A stretch of DNA of 64,000 nucleotides. Source: Durusdinium trenchii. Its lineage: Eukaryota; Sar; Dinophyceae; Suessiales; Symbiodiniaceae. The position numbers were made by a program, and so were the translations under genes. Below, piece by piece: positions 51,951 to 62,227 of this stretch; the stretch's first letter is position 1; each line of letters opens with the position of its first letter. The stretch is taken from assembly GCA_963970005.1 (NCBI GenBank), contig CAXAMN010026805.1:1390658-1454657 (forward strand), written 5' to 3'. The notes under the pieces were generated by a model. That model made no database searches. It had not been told where the DNA came from and saw only the letters and a list, made by a program, of their open reading frames with translations.

Positions 51951-53620
51951 CGTCAAGAGTATGTCTCTGACCGCAACATGCAGCTCATCTTTGCCAAGGA
52001 GGACAAGCCCTACATGATCCCGATTGAGGACGAGATCAACATGGAGCGTGCTGCACTTCAAGCACTACCTGCTCTCCAAGAACAACCAGCGGGACAAGAA
52101 CTTCTACCCGAAGGTGGTGCCACATCCAGCTCTACCTCCCTGACTCCAACCTCGGATGAGCTGAAAAAGTGGAAGGCCCGGCTGGCCCATTTCCACAAAG
52201 CAGCGGGTCATCCAACTGCCCGCAACCTCGCTCGTCTTGTGCGAGAGGCTGGAGGTCCATTGTGGAAGATACAAGCTGCTCTGGAGCACACATGTGAGAC
52301 CTGCAAGGCCCTCAAGCCTGGTGGCACATCATCGGGCCAAGTTCCTCCTGCAGCAACTCACGCACTACCACGTGCATGGGAGTGCATTGGTTTGGACACC
52401 TCCGAATGGCTGGTTCCTGGTCTACGAAAGAAGGCCAGATTCCTGTTGATCATCGACCTGGCCACCAAGCTTCGTGTTGTGGTGCTTCTCAAGCTCTACC
52501 CGGAGTTGGCTATGCAACCCGAGGCAACCGATGAGATCATTCAGGCACTTGTTCAAGGCTGGCTTGGTCATTACCCACGACCAAAACTGGTGGTTGCCGA
52601 CAATGCCAAGAGCTTCATCTCTTCAAAGTTCCACGACTTCCTCCAGTCCGAGAACATTCAGGTCCACTACCCTCCTGAGAAAGAGCCGTGGGGTCATGGC
52701 ACTGTGGAGGCCGCCGTTGCTGACATCAAGCACGTGGCTACAGCTATCCACCAGGAGAACCTGAACAACAGCCCTGAGATGACTCTCACGCTGGCAGCTT
52801 CAGCCTTGAATGGCACTGAGTACACCGCCGGCTACTCCTCCCATCAATGGGCATTTGGCACCAAGTACTCCATCAGCGACGAGGACATTCGCATCTGGAA
52901 TGCCATCGAGCCCAAGGAAGATTTTCTTCGGATCACCAAGGCTCGCTCTGAAGCTGAGGAGATTGCGCGTCGATCGCGTGCGAGAAGGGTGCTAAGTAAG
53001 CTGGCCAACACTACTGTCCGACAACCGGTCCGACAGTATGCGCCGACAGAACTGGTCATGGTCTGGCGCAAACTTCAAGCTGGAGAACAACATCAAGGTT
53101 CTCGGGGAGGACACAAAAAGTCCGGAAGGCCTCAATGGGTGGGACCCGGAAGAGTCGTGTTCGCCGAAGCAATCCCACACCAGGACATTGATGACAAGAG
53201 GCAACACATTGTTTGGGTTCTTTTTGGACGCAAACTCCTTCGCTGTTCAGTTCACTCCGTCCGGCCTGCAAATGAAACTGAACGACTTCGGCACGAAATT
53301 TCATCAGGGGAAGACCCCACACAATGGAAGTCCTTGGATGATATGATCCCCAAGAAGGAGTACACCGACCTTCTTGATGAAGAACCCGGCGAACTCGATC
53401 AGGAACTACCTGACCTACCAGCGGCTCCAGATGAGACTACGCTGGCTCCGATTCGCCGAGCTGTGGGAAAACCCACCCTGAAGGACTCCGACTACAAGGT
53501 CGTGCATCGATCCAGTCCAATTGGTCATCAGAGGACTTCAAGGTTCCTGATGAAGAGTACACACCATCTCTGCCAGATCCAGAACCTGGCGATGATCCTG
53601 AACCAGAGGGCACTACATCC

Positions 53621-54139
53621 TTGCCTTCGTCTTCTACAAGGGTCAATGACTATGGAGAAAATGAAGCGCCAGATCCAAAGAAGCTCAAATTGGCCGACGC
53701 TAAGGAGCCAGAAGTCAAACGCCATCGTGGCGACCATGAGACTGAGTATGACCTCAAATGGTTGGATCTGCTTCGTGAAGAGGCGCAAGATGAGATCACG
53801 CACCACGACCTCTTCGCCTTCCTGGAGTCCTATGATGGTGAATGCCTCTCCATCGAAGTGGACATTGAACTCAAGAACCGGCGACAACGCCGCAGCTTCA
53901 TGCAGGACCCTGTCCTCTACCTGACCAAGAAGCTCAACTCCTCCGAGGTGAACCTCAAAAATGTCAGTGCTCAGGACTTGGTTCTCTTCAACCGGGCCAA
54001 GTCCAAGGAGGTCACTTCCTTCTTGCGCAACAGCGCAGTTCGACGCTGCCTGGATGATGATGAAGCTCGTGAAGCCTTTGGCCCGCGGACGCATTCTGAA
54101 AGCAAGATGGGTGCTGACTTGGAAACCTGTCACGCCTGA
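53621..54139 (+). pseudogene. Linker and start of RT, retrotransposon 2, second frame
   Basis: From about 53510 the meaningful frame is this one (EDFKVPDEEYTPSLPDPEPG upstream of the first Met, then KKLKLADAKEPEVKRHRGDH and LEVNLKNVSAQDL-type helix). It ends with EAREAFG near 54080, where sense passes to the next frame (GRILKARWVLTWKPV). This is the region preceding and opening the reverse transcriptase. Two one-base shifts bound it. Confidence 0.65.
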
Positions 54140-55355
54140 TGAGCGTCAAGAAGCAGTACAAGATCAGCTCAACAACCCCAACACGGTGGTCAATCACGAT
54201 GCCACCAGAAAGGCAAAAGCAAGGATCGTCTTGCTTGGCTTCCAGCATCCAAGCTTGCTTGAGCGCAACTTCAAAACGTCTGCCCCGGTCATCTCTACAT
54301 TGGGACGCCATATGATCTACATGGCCTCCGTGACACATCAATGGAAGTTGCAAGGACTTGATTTGGCCTCTGCCTTCCTGCAAACCGAGCCCACAGCTGC
54401 CGACAACCAGCTCTACACCTATGGGGTGCCGGAACTTCGTGCTGCACTTGGAGCTCCTGAAGATTCCTGCCTGCGGATTCTTCGAAACATATATGGCAGC
54501 ACCACAGCTCCCCGCGGGCTATGGCTGTCGCTCAATGAGAAACTCACATCTCTGGGCGGCCACGTGGTTCGAGGTGAACGATGTCTATGGGCTTGGTACA
54601 GCAAGCACGAAAAAGATCCACATAGTGATCATCCTCGCCTCACCGGCCTGATGGGCGGACACGTGGACGACTTCCACAGGATCGGTGATGAAACCTCAGC
54701 CGAGTGGAATGAAGTGTGCCACCTCATCGACTCTGCATACCAGTGGGGAACCATGAAGCAGGGTTCCTATAGGCACGCTGGTTCTGATGTTCACACCGTG
54801 GTCGACCGCTCTGGCAATTTCAAGATTGTGGTCGACCAGAACAGCTATGTGGAAGGGCTCACCAACCGTCTCCGTGAGCAAGATGCTCTCCGACCCTCAG
54901 AGGTCGCAGCGTGCCGGACGGCGCTCGGAGCCCTACAATGGCTCGCTGTGCAGTCGCAACCACTCCTGACTGCGCGGTGCAACCTGCTCCTTTCTGAGGT
55001 CACCACTGCCGGAACCTTGGAACATGCCAGGGAGATCCAGGCAATGATTGCCGAATGCCGTGCTCAGGCCACATCTCTCGAGTTCGTGAAGTTTGATGAC
55101 ATCTCCCATTGGTCCGAGGTAGTGTTCATCGGCATGGGCGATCAAGCTCACAACAACAGGAGCAAAGGCGAGAGCACTGGAGGCTTCGTGATCCTGGCCT
55201 CATCACCGGCTTGCAAGGCCGGACATGTCTGCAGGATGAGCCTCTTGGCTTGGCGCACCTGGCGTCTAAAACGCCGGGCAGTGGGAAGCAACGACGCTGA
55301 GGTCCAGGCGATTTTGGAGACGGAAGATGTCCTGTTCCGCTGCAGATTGCTATGA
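53961..55355 (+). pseudogene. Reverse transcriptase and first part of RNase H, retrotransposon 2
   Basis: Sense starts near 54080. RT motifs: KARIVLLGFQ, then LQGLDLASAFLQTEP (first catalytic Asp codon at 54360), IYGSTTAPRGLWLSL, and MGGHVDDFHR (Asp codons 54666 and 54669). So, unlike retrotransposon 1, the RT core is complete. RNase H begins IGMGDQAHNNR and SNDAEVQAILETEDV. The frame ends at TGA 55353-55355, after which the same frame continues with sense, so TGA most simply replaces a TGG Trp codon. Confidence 0.8.
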
Positions 55356-55406
55356 GCAGAAATCCATGGCACCCGACTGAAGATCCAAAGCCTACGTGGC
55401 TTCGAC

Positions 55407-55785
55407 ATGGTGGACGCCATGGAGGAGATTGTCCGCCGGGTGCACGGCGTGCTGTGCACAGACAGCCGAGGAGGGTTCGACGCAGTTGAAGTCAATGAAT
55501 CGCCGCTACTGGGGTTGGCGAACCTTCGATCAGCTCTACAAGCCTTTCAATTGTTGCGCGACCACTTGAAGCGCACAGGCTGTGAGTTGAGGTGGGTAGC
55601 GTCCGATTACGACCTCGGGGACGCACTCACAAAAAAGCGGCTGGACAGCAGGTTGGGTCTCCAACGGTTCCTCCAAAGCTGGAAGTGCGATCAACTTCGA
55701 CCCGACATTCACAGCGGCAAAGAAGAACAAGAAGACCGGCAAGACTGCGCTGGCCAAGCTCGATGCTCATCAGACAAAAGTCTGA
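55407..55785 (+). pseudogene. RNase H C-terminal part and polyprotein end, retrotransposon 2
   Basis: After the nonsense codon the same frame gives MVDAMEEIVRRVHGVLCTDS and LRWVASDYDLGDALTKKR, the late RNase H motifs of copia elements. Near 55690 sense moves to another frame reading NFDPTFTAAKKNKKTGKTAL and ends KLDAHQTKV with TGA at 55783-55785, 17 bp before the 3' LTR. That is where the intact polyprotein would have ended. Confidence 0.7.
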
Positions 55786-55802
55786 GTCCTTTTGTTTTCC
55801 GG

Positions 55803-55989
55803 TGCAACACGTGCATCGAGCCTCCATGTAAAGATGCCACTTTTCCACCGTGGCTGTTCATGCTCAGGGGCCCCTTTTGCAGCCAGACCCCAGCGGTCTT
55901 TCGAAAACAGTGCCATAGGCGACGGCCGCCTTTCGTTTGTCGTGGTTTCTTCGAGCCCTTCGTTTCGCTACCGCTGCGCTCCCGCTACA
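55803..55989 (+). repeat. 3' LTR of retrotransposon 2
   Basis: Starts TGCAACACG and ends CGCTACA; three differences from the 5' copy over 187 bp. No good polypurine tract directly abuts it; the nearest purine-rich run is at about 55718-55742. Confidence 0.95.
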
Positions 55990-55994
55990 GTATG
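55990..55994. repeat. Target-site duplication, right copy
   Basis: GTATG, identical to 47696-47700. Confidence 0.9.
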
Positions 55995-56023
55995 TTTTAT
56001 TGTCTACTTGTCTATTTGTTTAT

Positions 56024-56112
56024 CTAATCTATCTAATCAAATCTAATCTAATCTAATCTGATCTTTTTATCTATCTATCTACCTATCTACGTATCTATCT
56101 AACTATCTATTT
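56024..56112. repeat. TCTA/TCTAA microsatellite
   Basis: TATCTAATC units pass into TCTATC units shortly after the right target-site copy of retrotransposon 2. The element thus sits at the edge of a simple repeat. Confidence 0.85.
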
Positions 56113-56398
56113 ATGCACATGCGCATATGCGTGTTTGTGTGTGCCACGTGCTTCCTACTCTCAAGTCTCTCAAGTATAGAAATATAACGGGATTGTTGTT
56201 GTGATGCCAATCTCTTTTTCACGAAAGCTAGCCTTAGCTAGCTGGAGTTGCTCTTGCTTTAGCAAGTTAAGTGACGGGGTGGACGCACCTCAGAAACCTC
56301 AAATAATTGATTAAATCAATCTTATGGACCCCCCCCCCCCCGCGGTTCGACTGTGCATACGAAACGTGTGTCTCGGCCCCCGGTGATGCGGGGGCAGG
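56113..56398. other. Short stretch with poly-C run, no gene
   Basis: A C13 run lies at about 56329-56341, followed by GCGGTTCGACTG. No coding sense. Confidence 0.4.
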
Positions 56399-56656
56399 CC
56401 ACGCGAAAACGCGAAAACCGCGAAAACGGGAAAACGGCGGAAACAAAGTGCCTGGATTTGACACAGCTCACGGTTTTCTCGAACACCGCATCGGCGCGAA
56501 AACGCGAAATCGGCGAAAACGCGAAAACGGCGAAAACGGGAAAACGGCGAGAACGACGAAAACCGTTTTCTAGGTTTTCTCGTTTTGCCGGTTTTCTTGG
56601 TTGCGGTTTTCACGCTCAAAGGCAAGAGAAGCAAGAAGACGGCGAAACTTAGGGAT
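56399..56656. repeat. GCGAAAACG hairpin-type repeat, copy 1
   Basis: The left part is built of GCGAAAAC/GGGAAAAC units. The right part (from about 56567) is built of complementary GTTTTC units (CCGTTTTC, GGTTTTCTCG, CCGGTTTTCTTGG), ending in a unique tail TTCACGCTCAAAGGCAAGAG. The arms could form a long imperfect hairpin. Its 56521-56640 part matches 58470-58589 with only about five differences. Confidence 0.8.
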
Positions 56657-56818
56657 CACCTTCCTCAATCCTTCCTCCCATGACGCTGCCCCGATCTTCT
56701 TTAGCGCGAACTCCAACGAGCTCTCTATTGGAGTGGATGCACCGTGCGCCTTTGGGGGAGCCTACACCCCAATCAGGACTGCTCAAAACGGTTCGCAGGA
56801 CACTAGACGCATCAGTCC

Positions 56819-57040
56819 TCACTGCAAGACGATGGCCACATGACCACCCTCCACAAAGCGATTGGCCAGCGGTTCGGAGCGACTGGCGTCCACCACCACG
56901 ACAAAGATGGGGTTGCCTTGAAGGTCCCAAATAGATGGAACACTGAGGCATTCTCCAGATCGCTGGCTCTTCTCCCCAACAAGACAAGATCTCTTTTTCC
57001 CACCAAAAAAATTTGGGTCTTTGTCGACGTATCGGTGGAA
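56819..57040 (-). CDS. Candidate terminal exon, minus strand, unknown protein
   Basis: On the minus strand, after GCCTTCCAG, 73 codons read FHRYVDKDPNFFGGKKRSCL, then LSVPSIWDLQGNPIFVVVVD and LANRFVEGGHVAIVLQ, then TGA. The composition is balanced, with a buried-strand-like IFVVVVDAS. No family recognised with confidence. Upstream exons would lie above 57.06 kb. Confidence 0.35.
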   Translation of the reverse strand, partial: FHRYVDKDPNFFGGKKRSCLVGEKSQRSGECLSVPSIWDLQGNPIFVVVVDASRSEPLANRFVEGGHVAIVLQ

Positions 57041-57478
57041 CTGGAAGGCCCATGAAGGCCCTGAATCGGCCCTTTTCGGCTAAACACTCATGTAAACTAT
57101 GTATATAGATACATGTATATATATATATATATTTGTATGTGTATATAGTGTACATAAGCTAGGCACTGACAACTACAATAGTGTTCTGATCTTGTTTCCT
57201 TTCCCACATTGACCACCTACAGGATCTACAGCACAACTTTGAATCTACAACACTCCATAAATGTATATCTTTTCTTGTTCTAAACCAGGCGCATCTTGCT
57301 TTGCTTGGGTCTGGCCGACAGCTGTCGACCAAAAATATGGCATCCCTCGTTTTGGCTTATGTCCATGGAGCCCATGGCATGGCAAAATCGTGCAGGATCG
57401 GAAGACACAAGATTGAAACAAGTGCGCTCTTTAGGGCGGCCTTGAAATCGGTCCACCTTTGTTGCGCCAGGCGGCTCA

Positions 57479-57932
57479 ACGTGTGTCCGAGCAGTAGCTG
57501 CGCGGGGCCCGATAGGACACAATGCGCCGCCAGAACCCGGACGTGAATTCGGGCCTCGCTCGGTCCTGACGATCGGGTTTGTTATGGTAAGTAAGCATGC
57601 ATCTTTTCTTCGCAGCCGCCCTTCACCACCAGGCTAGAATCTTGGCTTGTTAACATCCAACTACCCTGTTTCAGCGTGAGCATCTAGCTATATATTTAGC
57701 CGAGGTCAAGAAGAAAACTGGAGATGTCTTAATGACTTGCAAGGCATACAATGGGAGATGTGTGCTGGAGAACTTAGCCTTGGAGCTCGGGAATGCCTTG
57801 GCTGGGGCGGCTTATCCCAACCATCAACGATTGATCTTAGCTGCTGTTTGCATGTGCCCAGGCCAGTCTATTGAAACAAAATACAAAGTGTTCACGGAAG
57901 GCAAGCCAGGAAGGCAAGCCCCACTGAACTAA
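57479..57932 (+). CDS. Candidate two-exon gene fragment, unknown protein
   Basis: The first part reads GHNAPPEPGREFGPRSVLTI GFVM up to a strong donor GTAAGTAAG at 57587. An AG at 57674, after a pyrimidine tract, begins 57675 REHLAIYLAEVKKKTGDVLM, then CVLENLALELGNALAGAAYP and NHQRLILAAVCM, to TAA at 57930-57932. Both are in phase 0, so splicing gives one open frame. It may continue from GT or GC sites before the stop. Function unknown. Confidence 0.4.
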
Positions 57933-58319
57933 CTTAGAGTCCATCGCAAGCCCTTGGTTTCCAATCTGTCCTTGCGTCGCAAGAGCTCGTCGATTCCGCG
58001 CAAGGAGAGCCATGAGGCATGCCACGGCTCTTCAGTTTGATGGAGAGGAATGGACGTCGTCTGATTCTTGTTTTTCTTTCATCCCTGGGTTCCCTCTGGA
58101 TAGACTTGGTCACGTTATCTGGTCGTTCATGCGTAGTGCCTGTGATGAGGTGATATTCCTTTTGGATTGGAGATTAAGATCATTCTGATTCACTGAACTA
58201 TTTACTAAGATTCGTGAATTGAACTTAAACTTCAACCGTTGAGATTTAGTGCACAACTAAGGAGCATAATAATTGAAAACCCTCGAAAGTGGCGAAGACT
58301 AAGAAAACAACGACTGCGC
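57933..58319. other. Stretch without a recognised gene
   Basis: Nothing with coding sense or repeat structure stands out. Confidence 0.35.
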
Positions 58320-58690
58320 CGCGAAGCCGGCGCAAACGGCGAAAACTACGAAAATGGCGAAAACGACAAAAATACGCAAACGGGCGAAAACGGCGAAAAC
58401 GGCGAAAACGCGAAAACGGCGAAAACGCGAAAACGGCGAAAACGCGAAAACGGCGAAAACGGCGAAAACGCGAAAACGGCGAAAACGGGAAAACGGCGAG
58501 AACGATGAAAACCGTTGTCTTGGTTTTCTCGTTTTGCCGGTTTTCTTGGTTGCGGTTTTCACGCTCAAAGGCAAGACAAGCAAGAAGACGTAAGCAAACT
58601 GGAAAAAGCTTCCACACAGGAAAACGCGAAAACGATTTTCTCGGTTTTCTCGGTTTTCTGGTTTTCTCGGTTTTCTCGGTTTTGTCGTCG
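58320..58690. repeat. GCGAAAACG hairpin-type repeat, copy 2 (expanded)
   Basis: About fifteen GCGAAAACG-type units (58340-58512), then the complementary GTTTTC arm (58513-58560), the unique tail CACGCTCAAAGGCAAGACAA, and a second GTTTTCTCG block to 58690. All six frames translate into repetitive Lys/Arg/Asn/Glu or Phe/Ser/Arg peptides, so the long ORFs here (for example 58246-59088 minus) are artefacts. Confidence 0.85.
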
Positions 58691-58990
58691 CATCGCGCGG
58701 GCCACGACGCAGGTTTTGTGTTCTTAGTGTGCGGTTCGACTCCCCCCTGCGCGCGGTGAGCGGGACCACCAAGCAGCTGCAGCACACCAAGCATCTGCAG
58801 TCTACCACCAAGCAGCTGCAGCAAACCACAAAGGAGCAGCAGCAGCAGCATACCCAACGCCGCAGCAGCAGCAGCCGCAGCAGACCACCCAGCGCCAGCA
58901 GCAGCAGCAGACGACCCGGCGCCTGCAGAGCACCCAGCGCAGCAGCGCCCAGCGCAGCAGCGGCAGCAGCAGCAGACCACCGGAAGCCCG
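58691..58990. repeat. CAG/GCAGCA-rich low-complexity tract
   Basis: CAGCAGCAG, CAAGCAGCTGCAG and CCCAGCGCAGCAG motifs recur from about 58770 to 58985. Frames give poly-Gln, poly-Ser or poly-Ala on the + strand and poly-Leu on the minus strand. It could be a repeat-rich exon, but no flanking gene supports that. Confidence 0.7.
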
Positions 58991-60139
58991 GCTAGCTTTC
59001 GTTCACCCCCTCTGGCCTCAAGTTGGTGGATCTTGCCCTTCAATGAGATGCCAGGTGTGTCCGCTGTGTTGATTTCAATAATTTTCAACCGTTTTGATGC
59101 AGCTCAAGCTCAGATGATTTGCAGAGTCTGACACATCATCAACCGGGATGATCCCATGAGTGGCTTTTGCTGCTTGGAATGGGCATCTTTGACTGCTTTA
59201 CTAGCTGAAGACCGGGGCTCACAGAAGGAATCATGTGGAAAACTAAGGCTTAAGGCTAACCAGCATGGTTCGATATGCTGCACACGCACTGCTTGCCAGG
59301 GACCATTGCAACATATTGAGAGCCTAGCTGCCTAACCGTGAGGAGAACAGCCATGCACAGCAGGGGATCCAAAGAGCGCTCTTTGCCTTCGAAGGCCATG
59401 GCGGGTTCCAGCCAGCTCCTCCGATGCTTTCTTCTCAGCCTCCTGGAGCAACGTGTCCTAGTAGCGATGCACTTGTTACTTGTGGGAAGCTTAGACTAGA
59501 TGTTGGGAGTCCAGCCGCACAGGGCCCCTCACGCTTTTTGTTGCTGAATTACATGTATTTTGTTATCAGAGGGCGTGCTAACACTGCTTCTCTTTGGAAC
59601 TTCCACCCTGGCCATCTGGCCTGTGCGAGACGTGTGGGTCTCAAGGTGTGTCATGGAATTGCCTTCCGGGGTCGGCAGAGCTTTACGCTGACAGCTACGA
59701 CTTACTGATGGAACCGGTGGAGGCTGGCGTCCCAAACGTGCTCCTACAGAACAAATCCCATCCTCCAAACGATGGAGAGAGAGAGAGAGAGAGACCGAGA
59801 CCCTCTTGCATGTAGTGTGCTTGGTGCCAAAGCACGTCAGAGCTCGTCGGAAGACGTTCATTTTCAGCAAATACCATGTACTCAATATGGTTTGACAATT
59901 GGACTTAAAAACATATTATGAAGGAAGTAGAGTCGCAGAGGCTGTTTCTGGTCCATTGGGACGTGTTGAGGGTCCGCGTGGTGGCGTTCCAGGACATCCT
60001 GGACGAACATGAGCACTGTGGATGGGGAAATCCCTTAGACCTCACAGTGAAGGCAACAACCTCCAGCAGCTTTGAGGAGGGTGATGGTTTGCGGATATAT
60101 ATATATATATAGTTCATCCCTTGTCCAACACTCACACAG
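58991..60139. other. Stretch with weak coding hints
   Basis: A single CTAGTAGC unit lies at 59457-59482. An ATG-led + frame at 59918-60112 (MKEVESQRLFLVHWDVLRVR, VVAFQDILDEHEHCGWGN) is gene-like but ends in a TA microsatellite. A + frame near 59675-59770 (ELYADSYDLLMEPVEAGVPN) is similar. Neither has a recognised family. Confidence 0.3.
59457..59482 (+). repeat. CTAGTAGC-family unit, locus 5 (single unit)
   Basis: CCTAGTAGCGATGCACTTGT is a near-exact copy of a unit at 36.07 kb, followed by TACTTGTGG. No array is present, so it is a solitary or remnant unit. Confidence 0.7.
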
Positions 60140-60289
60140 ATGTGTCGTTTGGAGCTGCAACGTCTTTTGGTCAGGACTTTAGCGGCAACGGGGCTGCTTC
60201 TAGGGCTATTTGTCCAACCATGCTTTTTTGAAACGGGGCCGCAAGCTGTTTGTTACATGACGTATACGCACCCCAATCTTGGCATCTAA
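60140..60289 (+). CDS. Small ORF (49 aa) with signal-peptide-like start
   Basis: MCRLELQRLLVRTLAATGLL followed by LGLFVQPCFFETGPQ looks like a basic then hydrophobic signal or anchor segment. It starts 25 bp after a TA run and ends in TAA. It may be a first exon or a chance ORF. No homologue recognised. Confidence 0.2.
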   Translation: MCRLELQRLLVRTLAATGLLLGLFVQPCFFETGPQAVCYMTYTHPNLGI

Positions 60290-61677
60290 GAAAGGTACCC
60301 ACTTGATCCAAACCATTAATTAATTTGCTCCAGTCAATTCATGCTTGGCCCCGTTGTTGCAAACGAGTGAGTGACACGGTAGTGAGCCAACAACTTGCAG
60401 GAATTTATTGAGATGCGAGAGGATGACTGTGGCAACCGTGTCCTGATGATGGGCGGATTCCTTCAATGTCCGGGCTCACAGCCAGGAAGGGTCAGATTTG
60501 TATCCCCATGCTCTCATGTTGTTCATGTTGTTCCTCCTTTGTTAGGAGGGGGCTGGGCAGATGGAGTGTCATCCCTAGAAATTTGGATGCTTGCAACGGC
60601 TGACCCCTGCGTTCCGGCACGCTTTTTGCAAAACTGCCGGCAAAAAAATCCGCAAGAGAAAAAAACAGTGACAAATAGAAAATATGAGCACATATTCTTA
60701 CGTGGAATATGACAGAATCCTTCCAAGTCTCATTTCAAAGATGAAATCAAACACTTCATCCACAGAAGAATGGCGACGGTCCGTTTCATCGACTATCCCG
60801 ATGTCCTTCACCTCGGGCGTGCTGGATGTGCACTTGCAGCTGTTGGGCTTCTGAGGTCATACCTTTAGCTAAGGTCATCCCCTATGGTCATCGGCGACCG
60901 CCCAGCTTAAGCAGGTAATTTTTTGTTCGAATGGCTCTTCTACTGGCAATTCCTTAGCACTTCTTGTATCAGTGAGTGTTCCATGTAAGAGGTGTAAAGT
61001 GCTGGTTAAGATCCACTTTCGTGTGTTGCTTGATGTGTTGGTTTTGAACTTCAAGATTTGGTCAAGCCAAAAAGGAACCGGAAGACTTCACGCCTAATGC
61101 AAAACAAATAGGTGGGATGTTCCCCTGACAAAGAATCACCGAGGGAGGTGGTGTTTGTTGAAAGATTACTGGATGTCCTGGCGGAGACAGCTTCCTTGAC
61201 ACAAGCTCATTCCTCGCATGCAGCATCCTGCCGACGCACCAAGCAGCACGACTCGCTCGACTCTACCAGCCTTCCTGGTTCCAGTGGAGGTGCAGCAGGA
61301 TTGCTTTAGCAGACGATTTTTGGGTAGTGGTCCATCCCTAGGCAGGACGACCGGGGACGACCGGGACGGGATCGTGACTCTACTCTACTCACCAACCGAA
61401 TGCGTGGCGTCCCTTTTACAGCTGAGCCCCTTGGGCTTAGTAAAAGACAAACGCATGACCCCTTACTTAGAGGTGGATAGTGCAGGGCGGTTTCCTTTAA
61501 CTTACAATGAATTTGGGGTGAACGCCCCATTGACTGGAGCTGTTCTACTTAACTGGACATCGTTGCAAACTTCATTTGTTGACCCTAATCATGCTGGAAA
61601 TGCCTTGTCGGGGATTTTTCAACTTGTGCATCACTGGTTTGGAACATCTCTAGTCCAAGGTATTTCACGCATCCAAG
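60290..61677. other. Stretch without a recognised gene
   Basis: Overlapping unsupported ORFs. Earlier exons of the SET-domain gene probably lie here; a + frame reading DVLAETASLTQAHSSHAASC near 61170-61260 is one candidate. Confidence 0.3.
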
Positions 61678-62196
61678 GTCAGAGAAGCACCCGCGTACGG
61701 CGAGGGCCACTTTGGAATCTTTGCCACGGCTCCCATTCCTAAGGGAACTACTTTCTGGGAGTGGACGGATTTGGTGACGAAGATCCCAGCTGCAGAGGTG
61801 CCTTCCACTCTGGAGACGCTCAAAATGGAAGAGGCCAGAACATATCTACGCCAAGCCTTTGTGCTTCCGGATGATCTGGACCATCTATGTGTGAACCCGC
61901 AGGATGCTGGACGTTTCGTCAACCACTCGGCCAATCCCAACTTGGGCTTCAATACCACACTGCGGCAGATCGAGGTTGGAGAAGAGTTGGTGATGGATTA
62001 TCGCTTCCATGGGGATCCGGAGTGGTATCAGAAGATTTGCGCTGAATATCGTGTATTGATGCTTGGCCGACGAAAGGAACATGGGGTCGGAGGGATGAGC
62101 TCCCACCCTCAAGAAACGGAAGTCGCTTACCACTGTGATCACAGTGAGTATCATGTAGCATTCTTTGGACAAGCCTGCGAGCGAGCAGTTGGATGA
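61678..62196 (+). CDS. SET-domain protein exon (partial gene)
   Basis: After CATCCAAG (61677) the frame reads VREAPAYGEGHFGIFATAPI, PKGTTFWEWTD, a helical insert, then DAGRFVNHSANPNLGF and RQIEVGEELVMDYRFHGDPE. These are the opening G-x-G-x-GIFA-x3-I, the FVNHS-x-NPN pseudoknot motif and the GEEL-x2-DY motif of SET domains, in order. SET proteins are SAM-dependent lysine methyltransferases acting on histones or other proteins. The frame stays open to TGA at 62194-62196, but the real exon may end earlier, after about CAEYRVLML. No pre- or post-SET Cys cluster is visible. Upstream exons are not identified. Substrate unknown. Confidence 0.65.
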   Translation, partial: VREAPAYGEGHFGIFATAPIPKGTTFWEWTDLVTKIPAAEVPSTLETLKMEEARTYLRQAFVLPDDLDHLCVNPQDAGRFVNHSANPNLGFNTTLRQIEVGEELVMDYRFHGDPEWYQKICAEYRVLMLGRRKEHGVGGMSSHPQETEVAYHCDHSEYHVAFFGQACERAVG

Positions 62197-62227
62197 GGGC
62201 CGTTTTGAAACGAAGCTATGAGTAGCT

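Larger units (their letters stand above)
48027..53924 (+). pseudogene. Gag-protease-methyltransferase-like-integrase reading frame of retrotransposon 2
   Basis: The ATG at 48027 precedes the Gag-like FSIPSWDGSPRTWRKYTREV; the same frame is open from 47946. By nucleotide: CCHC knuckle CFQCGGPHLSREC at 49314; protease LLDCGATAS with Asp at 49671; methyltransferase-like region from 51303; integrase zinc domain (AHFHKAAGH, then CETC) at about 52180-52305; integrase core Asp at 52395 and 52599 and Glu at 52707, exact D-35-E spacing. This frame stays open throughout, but between about 50.3 and 51.17 kb the meaningful protein is in another frame, and after about 53.5 kb the sense moves to the frame of 53621-54139. 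So it is two real segments joined through translated noise. Confidence 0.8.
47701..55989 (+). mobile_element. LTR retrotransposon 2, Ty1/copia order, structurally complete but with broken polyprotein
   Basis: 187-bp LTRs run from TG to CA, differ at only three positions (all transitions), and are flanked by a perfect 5-bp GTATG duplication. A primer site begins at the base after the 5' LTR. Gag, CCHC, protease, zinc module, methyltransferase-like, integrase, RT and RNase H follow in copia order. The reading frame is disrupted at about 50.3, 51.17, 53.5, 54.08 and 55.69 kb, and by a TGA at 55353, so the copy is probably non-functional for protein. Some one-base shifts could be sequencing errors. 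Confidence 0.95.

Noticed and set aside
57300..57480. Minus-strand frame WTDFKAALKSALVSILCLP resembling Ty3/gypsy RT-RNase H junctions
   Set aside because: The match is short, no neighbouring gypsy motif follows in order, and the plus strand has a better supported exon next to it.
58731..58760. GTGCGGTTCGACTCCC, resembling a tRNA T-arm/B box
   Set aside because: No matching A box, anticodon arm or acceptor stem could be built upstream, so it is not called as a tRNA or SINE.
58246..59088. 280-codon minus-strand ORF and 156-codon plus-strand ORF over the same interval
   Set aside because: Both are translations of GCGAAAACG and CAG low-complexity repeats; all frames are open because the repeat lacks stop codons.
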